Below are positions 1 through 9,273 of a DNA stretch of 64,000 bases, one piece after another; the first letter of the stretch is position 1, and each line of letters opens with the position of its first letter. The DNA comes from Lepraria neglecta (taxonomy: Eukaryota > Ascomycota > Lecanoromycetes > Lecanorales > Stereocaulaceae), in contig CM065648.1 of the NCBI GenBank assembly GCA_033220425.1, positions 5,084,001 through 5,148,000 on the forward strand. Reading direction: 5' to 3'. The notes beneath the pieces are model-generated. The model saw only the letters and a program-made list of their open reading frames with translations, had not been told where the DNA came from and did no database searches. The translations under genes and the position numbers were made by a program.

Positions 1-1606
1 TAAACAAGAAGAGGATATGCTTACCTTGTCTGTGCCTGCACATTCGACGATGCCTTCTTTTAGGCCCGAGGCCATCTGCGAGATCGGATTGACATCTATG
101 AACTTTGGCTTTTCTTCCTTGAAGTTGAGTTTCTTTAGGAGATACTCCATCGACTCTTTCTTGCCCATAAGGTCCCCGCCGAAGGATTTTGACTTCCCTG
201 CCAATTTCTGCTGTAGGTCTTTTTGGAATGTAGCTGAAAAGACTAATGTCTGCCTTGGTCTAATCCAGTGTGGGGGTTTATTGTCATCCGCAGACTTGTC
301 ATCTAGGGTTTCATCTTCCCGATCCAGGACCCGCAGGATCTCCTCCACCTCCTTGAAGTGACCTTCGCTCAGCAATCGATCAGCTTCGTCTACAACTAGA
401 AACTCGATAAATTTCAGAGACTTTGATAAATCTGCGCTTCCGCTTATGACTTCCCACAAGCGGCCAGGCGTCCCGACAATGATGTCGGCATGGGCAAGAA
501 GGCGTTGCTGTTTGTGCACAGAGAGGCCCCCAGTCACTGTGGCGATAGACGGAATTGGGGAAGCAGGGTCAGAACACAGGTCTGTCAGATGTGTAGATAG
601 TTGATGGGCAAGTTCTCGAGTCGGCGAGAGAATGAGAGCGGTTGGGTGATGTTGTCGAGGTTTGGTGGTTTTGTTGATTGGAAGGCTCTCGACATGCCTT
701 GTAATTAATAAACGTTCGTAGATCGGTATACCGAATGCTAGAGTCTTGCCAGACCCAGTCGGCGCCTTGCCAATGACATCGTGGCCAATTTTGATATCGG
801 GGATCGCGGCTTTCTGTATTGCAGTGGGGGTGGAGAATCTTAGCCTGGCAAGGGATGCGAGTGTAGCACCGGACAAATTTAGGGAGTTCCACGCAGAAAC
901 TGAATGGTTAGCCATTGTCATCTCGGCTAGAGTCGCAATTTTGCTCACCATCGCCCTCCTCAAGCCCATCACCTTCATCCTCATCTGCTTCCCCCAATGC
1001 CTCAAAAGCGTTGCCCGATGCTTGACTTATAGCCTGCTTACGGGAAGATTTTTTTACTTCCTTTTTTCGGCGCTTTTTAGTCTTTGCTTCAGCTTTGGCA
1101 TTCGCTTTGTTTGCAGTAGCTGCTCCATCGGTCGTTGTGTCGCCTTGATGCTCTTCCCGCTCGTCGTCCTCTCCGAAACCTCCCCATTCCTCCTCATCCC
1201 CATCAGGAACCTGAGCATGCTCAACAGTATTGTTTCCCTTGCTCTTTAAGATTGGCTTGAGTTCTGTTCGATTATTCTCTTTAAACTTGTCTGAGGAAAG
1301 CTAGAAGAGCAAGTCAGTCTTCTGCAACACCAAGCCCAAACTGTGGCACACCTTGTACTCGACTTTTCCCAGCTTCAGATCTCTCACAACATCCACGTCT
1401 GAAATCTCTTCCAATCCAAAGAACCCTTCTGCGTCTTCAAAGCCACTCTCGGGGAAAGCAACCTCTTGCCAGGGCAGCGTGTCAAGGGAGACTGCTTCCG
1501 CTGTAGATCCATGTCCAGGCCCTCCATCCTTTTGGTGGACCTTCTGTCGTTTCCTGCTCGTGTTTTGGGCGTCTTTTCGGACTCTCTTCTTCTCAATTGG
1601 CGCCAT
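1..1606 (-). CDS. MAK5: Mak5-type DEAD-box ATP-dependent RNA helicase, 5' part of gene
   Basis: Nucleolar RNA helicase of the Mak5/DDX24 family, which works in 60S ribosomal subunit assembly. The ATG is at 1606–1604. Exons are 1352–1606, 949–1300 and 25–899, giving introns of 51 nt (1301–1351) and 49 nt (900–948); a third intron starts at 24 with GTAAGC and runs off the window, so about 494 residues are visible. Phases agree at every junction. The N-terminus is lysine-rich, followed by the LPWQEVAFPE and EGFFGLEEI blocks typical of Mak5 and an acidic/basic linker. The helicase core then shows FSTPTAIQ (Q motif), APTGSGKT (motif I, about residue 250), SPTRELAHQL, TPGRL, VDEADRLL (about residue 374) and VFSAT. 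The second RecA domain lies outside the window. The family call rests on these motifs and is strong. Confidence 0.94.
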
Positions 1607-2029
1607 TATCGAGGACTGATTGTGCGGAGTGTTGCTGAGCCGTTGCGGGCAAATTTTCGATGAGGTGGAGTGCCGGATAGAAGGGTTCACCCCCGAATGG
1701 GCCACTCGTAGGGCTGACGCCTGTAGCCGCCTTAGAATTCGGCCTAGAGTCAATTGCTTAGGCAAGAGGTTTGTCCTAGGAACCTATCGGCTTAGGGCTC
1801 GGCCGAAAAGCATTAAGCGTGCTCTCCCGGGGTATACGAGCTTCAGCCCTATTAGTGGCCAATTTGGGGGTTTGGCCCGGGTGAACCCTTGTAGCAGAGG
1901 TAAAAATTCCCGCAGCCTCGGTTCCGCTCCCAATTCACCCCACAACGTATTGCCTCGAACTTACTCTTCCCTCTAAATTATATTAACAAATCGCCCTTGA
2001 CCCTCTCCCCTTCCCTTACCGCGCTCAGA
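1607..2029. promoter_or_regulatory. Shared divergent intergenic region between MAK5 and TRM7
   Basis: These 423 bp separate the ATG of the helicase (reverse) from the ATG of the tRNA methylase (forward). Both products act on stable RNA, so a shared promoter is plausible. I see no clear TATA box; pyrimidine-rich runs (CCCTCTCCCCTTCCC) lie just before the TRM7 ATG, as is common at fungal start sites. Regulation is inferred from layout only. Confidence 0.4.
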
Positions 2030-3211
2030 ATGGGCAAGTCCTCCAAAGACAAACGCGACGCCTACTATCGTCTCGCCAAAGAACAAGGCTGGCGCGCCCG
2101 CTCAGCATTCAAGCTCCTCCAAATCGATGAGCAATTCGACCTCTTCCACGACGTTACTCGAGTCGTCGATCTATGCGCTGCGCCGGGGAGTTGGAGCCAA
2201 GTATTATCTCGTGTTCTTATCAAAGGCGAAAGCTTTGGAAGGAGAGCTTGGGAGGAGAAGCAGGTACGCGAGAGAAAGATAATATACGGCGAGGGAAAGG
2301 ATGGGAATGCGGGGGAGGTGGAGGATGGGAAAGAGGAAGGGGACCAAGATACGGGAGGAGAACTGAGGCCAAGAGAGGGTGTGAAGATTGTTGCAGTGGA
2401 CCTACAGCCCATGGCACACCTAGAGGGCATCACGACACTGAAAGGAGACATCACGCACCCAGGCACAATCCTCCGAATCCTACAAGCTCTAGACCCAGAC
2501 ACCTACAAGCCCGACGAGGGACAAGGCGAAAGCGGCAGCAATCCCGTGGACCTCGTCCTCAGCGACGGAGCCCCCGACGTCACAGGCTTGCACGATCTGG
2601 ACATCTACATTCAATCTCAACTACTCTACTCAGCACTGAATCTAGCATTAAAGATCCTCAAGCCGGGAGGCAAATTCGTGGCGAAGGTTTTTCGGGGGAA
2701 GGATGTTGATTTGATTTATGCGCAGCTACGGTGCTTTTTTAAGAATGTACATTGTGCGAAACCGAGGAGTTCGAGGGCGAGTAGTCTTGAAGCGTTTGTT
2801 GTGTGTCAGGGGTTTGAGATGCCCAAGGGCTTTGTACTCGATCCTGCGAGGCCTGTGGGGTTGGGCGCACAGGTCCCCGTTCCGCCCAAAAAGTCCAAAG
2901 CGGAGAACGAAAAAGAAGGATTTGTTGACGGCCAGAGAAGGACTGTCCGCAATGATGGTATCACGGTCGTTGAGTTGGACTCTGATAACGAAGACGATAC
3001 CAGATGGATTGCTCCCTTCGTGGCATGCGGTGATCTCTCGGCTTGGGACGCTGATGCTACGTATCATTTGCCTAAAGATAGGGTTAGTCTTGATCCGGTA
3101 CAGCCGCCTACTGCACCGCCTTATAAGCGGGCATTGGAGTTGAGGAGGCAGAGGGGTGGGTTGTATGGGAAGACTGGTAAAGGAAGTAAAGAAAGAGAAG
3201 GAGTAGTATGA
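2030..3211 (+). CDS. TRM7: tRNA 2'-O-ribose methyltransferase (Trm7/FtsJ family)
   Basis: AdoMet-dependent methylase of the RrmJ/FtsJ fold that modifies ribose at positions 32 and 34 of tRNA anticodon loops in the cytosol. It is a single exon of 393 codons. I start at the ATG at 2030 (MGKSSKDKRDAYY), which matches the family N-terminus; an open stretch from 1997 has no better start. Visible features are K28 in SAFKLL (first catalytic lysine), the AdoMet loop VVDLCAAPGSWSQ (45–57), VAVDLQPMA, the VLSDGAPDVTG aspartate block, KPGGKFVAKVF with the second lysine, and the SSRASSLEAFVV glutamate. An acidic, Gly-rich insert of roughly 45 residues lies between the AdoMet loop and VAVDLQ, and the C-terminal tail is long; both make it longer than yeast Trm7 (310 aa). 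Confidence 0.95.
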   Translation: MGKSSKDKRDAYYRLAKEQGWRARSAFKLLQIDEQFDLFHDVTRVVDLCAAPGSWSQVLSRVLIKGESFGRRAWEEKQVRERKIIYGEGKDGNAGEVEDGKEEGDQDTGGELRPREGVKIVAVDLQPMAHLEGITTLKGDITHPGTILRILQALDPDTYKPDEGQGESGSNPVDLVLSDGAPDVTGLHDLDIYIQSQLLYSALNLALKILKPGGKFVAKVFRGKDVDLIYAQLRCFFKNVHCAKPRSSRASSLEAFVVCQGFEMPKGFVLDPARPVGLGAQVPVPPKKSKAENEKEGFVDGQRRTVRNDGITVVELDSDNEDDTRWIAPFVACGDLSAWDADATYHLPKDRVSLDPVQPPTAPPYKRALELRRQRGGLYGKTGKGSKEREGVV

Positions 3212-4247
3212 TTATGATTCAAGGTAGGGTGAGAGAATAGGGAAGTGATTAGGAATGGAAATGCTCCTACTTCACGCCCTTGATGACAGCAGTTGTGGAA
3301 AAGAGCGGTCTCATTGAGGGCAGTGTCCTGCTATGAAGGTATGCAGCTCAGTGCTTCTTCATAAAGCCCAAGTTCTGCTTGCTAACATATCTCTAAGGCA
3401 GTTTGTAAGAGCCGTCTCCGATCGAATGCTTGCATGTGCAAACTCAGAGGGCATACGGAATAGAAGCCCCTCTCAATCTTCCTCTAGTCTGATCAAGGAA
3501 ACCCGGATGTTGGGATTTTGGGGAGGCTGAGGCAGAAGCTACTTAGTGCTTCGATCTAGGAAAGTGTGAGCATGAAGTATGTCATATCTGAAATACTATG
3601 ATTATCTCTCATACGCTGCAACAGCATTCAAATCGCGACTGTAACGCACTATCCAATACACCGCATCTTCTCTCACTAGTGAAATCAAGTTCATAGAGAT
3701 AGAAAATTGTAAAGACATCGCTGATCCCGTGCCCACAACTGTGCGAAATCTGCAAAATCGCATCGTCGAACTCGGGAACAATGCTATTGGCCTCGAACGG
3801 GACCATTCCAGCGTTATTCTGATAACAACAATATGATGAACCGCTTCTGATGATGCTCATGCCAGATGTCTCGCCACTGGTATTGGAGCACCACCTCTTG
3901 AGAGACGAAAGCCGCTGCCTGTCCTCGCACGTATGAAGCAGCCTGTCAGGTATGATTATTGTGTTATGCAAGGTATGTAGGCATATTTTAGCCTTAAACG
4001 CATGGATCGGTCGTCATATGCGGCGGCGATCTCTGGTTTCACAGTTTGTAACAGCCGCAGGGCATTCTTCAAGCCTGGTGACAGTCGTGGTTGTTGATAG
4101 GATCGTTGTTGGTATGATCGATATATTACTTTCACACCCTGTTTCAGTAATCAAGTCGAGTTCATAGAGGCAAAATTGCGCTGAGTCGAAGGCAGCCAGG
4201 TTGTTGCAAGAGAACAAGATTGCCGACAGCTCCTGATCGGCTGTCGG
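3212..4247. other. Intergenic stretch with decayed reverse-strand coding traces
   Basis: No gene can be supported here. On the reverse strand, open stretches at 3609–3971 and 4014–4217 each contain a related block (FCLYELDLITETGC and FYLYELDFTSERRC), and the second has a Ser/Thr/Cys-rich tail (STTTTVTRLEECPAAVTNC) like those of fungal secreted proteins. They may be remnants of a duplicated secreted-protein gene related to the broken gene just to the right. No start codon, signal peptide or splice pattern joins them convincingly. Confidence 0.3.
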
Positions 4248-4737
4248 CTAGACGTTGAATGCTTCGACTGGACCCGTTGGCGTATCAGGATTTTCATTGT
4301 CTCCCCCGAATATGATCTGGGTGCCAATCACGATGCCGCCACTAGCCCTGGTGCCGCCTAGGGTTGTGGTAACTGTGCAGAATCCATCTTGGTCGTCTGT
4401 CGTATCGACACCGTAAACGTATTTGAGAGTGTAGGTGTGGTCAATGTCGAGGTTCACTCCCTGGGACAGTGTCTTTTTGGATTCTCCACCCGTTATACAA
4501 AATTGTCTAGTAAGTTTGATCAACCGGGTTTGCGGAGGGAAGAGCGATGTGTTTAAGACTTACACGCATGGATGATCGGACTTGCCGTTCAATGAACACT
4601 GCGGTTGGTAGGTAGCTTCCGGAGTTCTTGAGCCGTAGTCAAAGTCATCCCCACCCCTCGAATTAAAATCATTGTCGGCCACCACGTTTGTTTCGGATGG
4701 GCTGCAGGCTCCCTTTCCCGAACCGAAACAGCAATTC
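4248..4737 (-). pseudogene. Cys-containing hypothetical protein, 5' end lost at a repeat junction
   Basis: Two exons can be read on the reverse strand: 4564–4737 and 4248–4506, joined by a clean 57-nt intron (GTAAGT…TTACTAG, 4507–4563) with matching phase. The product contains GNCCFGSGKGACS, QCSLNGKSDHPCVQFC and a Gly/Thr-rich C-terminal half ending EAFNV, with cysteines spaced as in small secreted fungal proteins. There is no ATG or signal peptide: going upstream the frame enters the AT core of the palindrome at 4738–4799. The first roughly 60 bases of the exon also resemble the start of the G-rich repeat to the right, so the 5' end may be repeat-derived. I do not recognise the family. Confidence 0.4.
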
Positions 4738-4799
4738 CCAATCCTAAGTTCGGGGTGTATATTATATATATATTATATACACCCCGAACTTAGGATTGG
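4738..4799. repeat. Perfect 24-bp inverted repeat around an AT core
   Basis: Arms 4738–4761 and 4776–4799 are exact reverse complements (CCAATCCTAAGTTCGGGGTG then TATA), separated by 14 AT-only bases. The right arm is the start of the G-rich dispersed repeat that follows. The left arm is the same start reading the other way, and similarity continues about 45 bp beyond it into the neighbouring broken gene. It therefore looks like a head-to-head junction of two copies of one repeat. Confidence 0.85.
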
Positions 4800-5040
4800 T
4801 GATTGCCGTTTTCGATCTCGGGAGGGAGCAGGGCCGCTTTAGAGGGAGCACCGGGGGAGCACCAAGCGAGCACGGGCAAGCAGGGGGAGCAAGAGGGGAG
4901 CACAGAGGGAGCAGGGGGGAGCACGAAGGGAGCAGGGGGGAGCACGAAGGGAGCAGGGGGGAGCACGAAGGGAGCAGGGGGAGCACGAAGGGAGCACGGG
5001 GGCGCAGACAGCTGCCCCGATTACCTGCCTAGGAGAGGCT
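4776..5040 (+). repeat. G-rich dispersed repeat with 21-bp minisatellite, copy 1
   Basis: The unit starts with TATACACCCCGAACTTAGGA, continues GATTGCCGTTTTCGATC and CTTTAGAGGGAGCACCG, then runs into units of about 21 bp (GGGGGGAGCACGAAGGGAGCA) repeated three to four times around 4908–4985, and ends near CTGCCTAG. It is strongly G-rich on the forward strand. A second copy begins at 11,152. An open frame reads through both copies (IAVFD, REQG, FRGST in each), but I regard it as a by-product of the repeat. Both copies begin next to a TA run, suggesting a preferred target. The family is unknown to me. Confidence 0.75.
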
Positions 5041-5952
5041 TCGGTGACGGATACCCTTAGGGTGATCAGGGTTGCAGTGGGGTACATTGGAGGAATACAC
5101 ACCCTTCACCCTTCATCATATCTCCGGCGACGTCCCAATTGGCACGGTTTTCGAGGAGGAGAAACACGAAATCCACCCAATTACTGAATTTGACGATACG
5201 GCCATTAATACAGAGCCTTACGAGCATCTCAAAGCTGCGCTTCTTGCTATTTGTAGTACATATATAGCTGACCTTGATTGACTAGAAGAAGACGACTCGG
5301 TACTTGGTTGTCTTCGCCTATGTATATCCTCCGGCGGTTCATTGTCAAGGAGGATTTATTCTAAGAGCGGATATGAATTAGGGAAAGGCTATCCGTAGGG
5401 TGAGGTATAGATTAGAGGCTTAGAGCTGGATTGAATACTGAGGCTTGGATTGGAAACTTGAGCTTGAATTAGAACACATATTCTTGACAATGGCTTATTA
5501 AGCAGATCATTAAGAGCTATGTCCTGCTTCCGTTTAATAACATATTGTATGAGTTGGCCTCTTTCTTACAAATGCCGAAGCATCTGACTTAGTAACGCCA
5601 CACGCCACACTACGCCAAAGCCTTGCTCTGGTCCTGGGGCTAATAGTTCTCTCGAGTCCGGGCTTCCTTGCAGTGTATGGTAAACCAGAGAGACACCCTT
5701 CTCCAAGAAAGCCTTTGATTACATTCGCTGGAAACGTTTTGTCTACTTCCTTTTCGCCAATACTTGGTGGCCAGCACTCTTTTTTCGTCATCTGAGAACC
5801 TCCTTCAACGCCACTCGCCGCGACGCACACTCTCTTGAATCGGCGATCGTCCTTGTTTGTTGATGCCGATAGTGGAACATCTAAGGACTCCGGACTGAGC
5901 GAGTTTATGCCCTGAACCATATTGGTGACAGAGCCTGTGTTGCATTGAGTGA
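5041..5952. other. Intergenic, no supported gene
   Basis: An open stretch at 5072–5281 forward and another at 5534–5956 reverse show no recognisable domain, signal peptide or splice signals. The second starts with an ATG that overlaps the stop of the secreted-protein gene to its right, which argues against it being a separate gene. I see no other structure. Confidence 0.35.
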
Positions 5953-6756
5953 TCATCTAGGCGGTGCTTGGCCTGCCAGGGGTGGTTGGGGTGCTGTCCC
6001 GGCTAGCCATGTTATTGGCGGTAATTGCATAGCATCAATGTTTCTCGGTACCCTTTGCCCAGCTCCCTTCGCCCAGTCGGGGAACTTCTTGTTATTGTTG
6101 CTAACATCGACACTCTAGACTTTGTTTATTTTGTTATTCTTCGTCAATTGCGGGAACTCGTCTTTCTGCCATACGTTGTCCTTGATGTCCTGCGCAGGTT
6201 TGTTCGCTGGCTCCCAAGGACCCTGGTAGATTCCGACACCACCACCCATACCGTTGTAATGCAAGACCATAAGGTAGGCTTGATCGGAGCAGACACTGGC
6301 AAAAGCTTGGGCGAGCTTCCGGACAAAGATTTCTCGCCGGTTCAGATTTTCAGAATTCACCAGACGAAGCGCGAAATATTCGTTTTGTGCTACGTCACCA
6401 AATCTGGGGTGATGAATGACCTCGGCCATATATTTGTCGTCCAGCGCGTTCTTGAACGTGATGCCTTTGCCGCCCAGCTCATTGTCAGCGAAACCCCGTG
6501 CGTCAGTCCCCGGGGCGCCGAAGCTATAGAAGACACATGAGTTCTGCTTGACTTTTCCGCAGGTAAGTATATCCCTTTCTAAGCAGGCGACGGTAGGGAA
6601 GGTGAGAGCAGGATCCTGACAGGCCCAACGCTGGCCGATACCGGGCCGATTCACACATGCATCTGGGGCTGGTTCATTTGAAAGAGCATTTCCCGCCAGT
6701 ACATGAGGGATGATAGTATAGAATGTGAGCAACAATTGAAGGAGTATTCGAGCCAT
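5953..6756 (-). CDS. Secreted hypothetical protein, two exons
   Basis: About 247 residues. The start is the ATG at 6756 (MARILLQLLLTFYTIIPHVL), a clear signal peptide, with cleavage probable after VLAG. Exon 1 is 6175–6756 and exon 2 is 5953–6114, joined by a 60-nt intron (GTATGG…GTCTAG) in phase 0, after which the frame continues NNNKKFPDWAKGAG to a TGA at 5953–5955. The mature part has paired cysteines near the N-terminus (DACVNRPGIGQRWAC, VACLERDILTC, NSCVFYSFG) and one further in (VCSDQAY), a pattern expected of an extracellular disulphide-bonded protein. The Pro-rich tail ends GQAPPR. I do not recognise the family; a secreted enzyme or effector-like protein are both possible. Confidence 0.75.
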
Positions 6757-7556
6757 CTCGAGGATTAGAATCAGTAGCTTCAATTATGGTGGTAAGGGGC
6801 TTTGTTTGGCCCAGAAACGGCTTGGGACTGACTTGAAGGTAGAGAAATGAGGGACGGTGGATTGAGAGGTTTGGTACGAGACTGTCAAATCTCGAGCAGA
6901 CAGTCAAAATTGAGAGCAGGTGCTCTTATACCTTCTGTACTTGCCTTCAAAGCTGTGACGGTGGCCTGAAGCGCAAAGGATGGCTCCCACAAAGCGCCTG
7001 TGCAGGGCTTGACATTCCATCTATTTGCAAATTAAGCTCAACTCTCCGTGGGCATCTGCCACATGCTGGAAGTTCGCATGCTGTGTTGCTCTCGTGCAGC
7101 AGATGATGCGTGTGTTTCATCCATGGTTTCAAGGCAGCGTTTTGTTGGTGTTTTGGCTCGACAACTTTCACACGTGTTCATTCCCAACAACTTTCATGTG
7201 AGCAGAGAAGTAGAAGGGAATACTGCGCCGAGCGTTGGTAGTGCTGCGCCAAGAGCTACTTGCGCCCGCTGAGATTACTCTAACACGCTTTAGGTTAGAC
7301 GGCCAGACGCCGTAGACCTCCAAGGACTTGAAACATAACATTAGGCATCAAACACCAATCCGCCAGGATGACATACAACATAGATTACATCATATGGATA
7401 CATGCTGCGCCATCATCGACTATGACTCATTCACTGCTCAAGCCCTTTTGTGTCCAAAGGGACACCCGACTTGGAGCCATCTGGCTTCTTCTGGCACCGT
7501 AATCCTGGCCTGGCCACACTTTACTTTGCACAAGTTTGAGGATTGATTCTACTACT
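6757..7556. other. Intergenic, no supported gene
   Basis: About 800 bp between a reverse secreted-protein gene and a forward ankyrin gene, presumably holding both promoters. Short open stretches are present, but none has a domain, a signal peptide or a consistent start. Confidence 0.4.
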
Positions 7557-8363
7557 ATGACATTTGTTTTCCCCCGAAGAGCGTCTTATGACGGTGAGAT
7601 GCCTACGCATCAGCGGGAGATGTTGAAGGCTTGCGAGACAGGCGACATTGGGAAGTTGAAAGAGCTGTTCAGTGCTGCAGACGTGTTAGCACTCAATACC
7701 CCAACAGAACGCGGTATCGACCCCATACCTCGTTCAGGTCCCCCTGCCACGTCCGACTTGCTGCACAGTACTGTAACCCATAACCATCCCGAAATTCTCC
7801 AATTTCTACTGAGAACCTATCCGAGCGCCTCTGTAGCATCCGATGTCCTCCTCGGCTCCAGGTACGCCAATCCAGATCTGTCGACTCTGAGGGTCCTTCA
7901 TTCTCACGATCCATCTATTGTCAATTATGCCATGCAGCAGGCGGATGGCTTGGATTACCTCTTGCTGGACTACTGCCGTGACGGCGATCCACAGCTGGCA
8001 GGCTATCTCCTAGACAATGGAGCAGATCCAAATGTGGAAGGTCTGCCGCTGCCGAACTTCTGTCCCCTTCAAATCGCTATAAACTCGGGTCAACCTCCTT
8101 CACTTATCAATAAGCTGATTGGATGCGGAGCGAAAGTCCGTGTGATGGAAGTGACTTATGCTATACAGAAGCAACGGATGGACATTTTGGAATTGCTGCT
8201 CAGTCATTGTCAGTGGAGAGCCTACATGCGAAGTCCGAGGAAGAACATGAACATTGCTTTGCGGAAAGCGTATGAGACGGAAATCATGGAGCTCATAGCG
8301 CTCGTTGAGAATCACATAAAAAAGGAGAAGAAACAAATGAGCTGCTGGCAATTCTGGAATTGA
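7557..8363 (+). CDS. Ankyrin-repeat protein
   Basis: Single exon of 268 codons starting at the ATG at 7557 (MTFVFPRRASYDGEM); the frame is open a little further upstream but without an ATG. After a short N-terminal helix pair (MLKACETGDIGKLKELF) there are ankyrin-like units: HSTVTHNHPEILQFLLRTYP, LDYCRDGDPQLAGYLLDNGA with the DPNVEG turn, and PLQIAINSGQPPSLINKLIG. The C-terminus is basic (KKEKKQ) and ends SCWQFWN. Ankyrin repeats bind protein partners; nothing here shows which. It has no signal peptide or membrane segment and is probably intracellular. Such genes often expand and decay in fungi, but this copy looks whole. Confidence 0.78.
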   Translation: MTFVFPRRASYDGEMPTHQREMLKACETGDIGKLKELFSAADVLALNTPTERGIDPIPRSGPPATSDLLHSTVTHNHPEILQFLLRTYPSASVASDVLLGSRYANPDLSTLRVLHSHDPSIVNYAMQQADGLDYLLLDYCRDGDPQLAGYLLDNGADPNVEGLPLPNFCPLQIAINSGQPPSLINKLIGCGAKVRVMEVTYAIQKQRMDILELLLSHCQWRAYMRSPRKNMNIALRKAYETEIMELIALVENHIKKEKKQMSCWQFWN

Positions 8364-9273
8364 ATCTGCTATGAAGACGCTTCCCGTCAACAATGAATGC
8401 AGCATAAATAGCGGAGTCTGAGCAGCAGTCGGATCACGATCTAAGGTCTGCTGGCCACTCCAGATTTTGAGATGTGTCCCTATGCTACCAGATGTTGCTC
8501 TATGCCGTAGTAATACTCCCTCATGAATTGGCAAACACAGTGTTGCAGGTGGATGGATCACCAAAACCCTACTCAGCAGCTCCCGCACCAAGGTTTCGTC
8601 TTTGATAACATGTGATGATGTTGGCTGGAATCTGTGACACATCCCACTCTTGTTGCGATGCGCAGCGCAGTGTCAAGACAACACCGTTATTTGAGTGGCA
8701 AGTAGACTAGGTAATGATGAGGATGGAAGGATGAGAGCATGAGGTCGAAATTTCCGGTCAAGTAACGATCTCGCGTTTGAAAGTTGTGGCTGTGCGCTCA
8801 GTAATCAAGCATTTGGGATTTAGAGCATCTGAACATCTTTGATCGAGACGTATCGTGCTGTGTTTTCAAGTTTGCTGCGCATACGCCACAACACCAACAA
8901 CTGTTGCTCGTCTCGTCTGGACAACGAAGGATTCTGGATTTCCAACTCGAAACATATGTCAATCAGTAATCGAGCCTTTGATGGGGACTATCTTTCTTTT
9001 TCGCTTGTTATCTGTCCTCGCCCATCATTTCTTAGTATGAGACTTCGAAAGATCCCCCTCAATCACCTCAAACTACTCCAAGATGTTGGTGTTTCATGTC
9101 AATGGACCCAAGGCGCAATGATAGCATTTCAGGCAAAACTTGCATGGCGAAATCAGAAGGACAGCTGGCCTCCTAAGAATCGAAAAACTTTTACTCTCTT
9201 ATATGATCAAGCAGAGCCTTAGTGTTCTCTCCTAGTATTGCTCTCCTTGCAATTTCATTGTCTTCCCATCAAG
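8364..9273. other. Intergenic, no supported gene
   Basis: A forward open stretch at 8839–9222 lacks recognisable domains and codon bias, and has no supporting splice sites. The last about 100 bp form the probable promoter of the secreted-protein gene at 9274. Confidence 0.35.

Noticed and set aside
4890-5000. CRISPR-like array from regular G-rich units
   Set aside because: The units are adjacent with no unique spacers, in a eukaryotic genome; it is a minisatellite.
5534-5956. Reverse frame of 140 codons downstream of the secreted-protein gene
   Set aside because: It overlaps that gene's stop codon, has no signal or domain, and cannot be joined to it by a good intron.
8839-9222. Forward frame of 127 codons
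   Set aside because: Starts without good context, with no domain and no splice support, in the promoter side of the secreted-protein gene.
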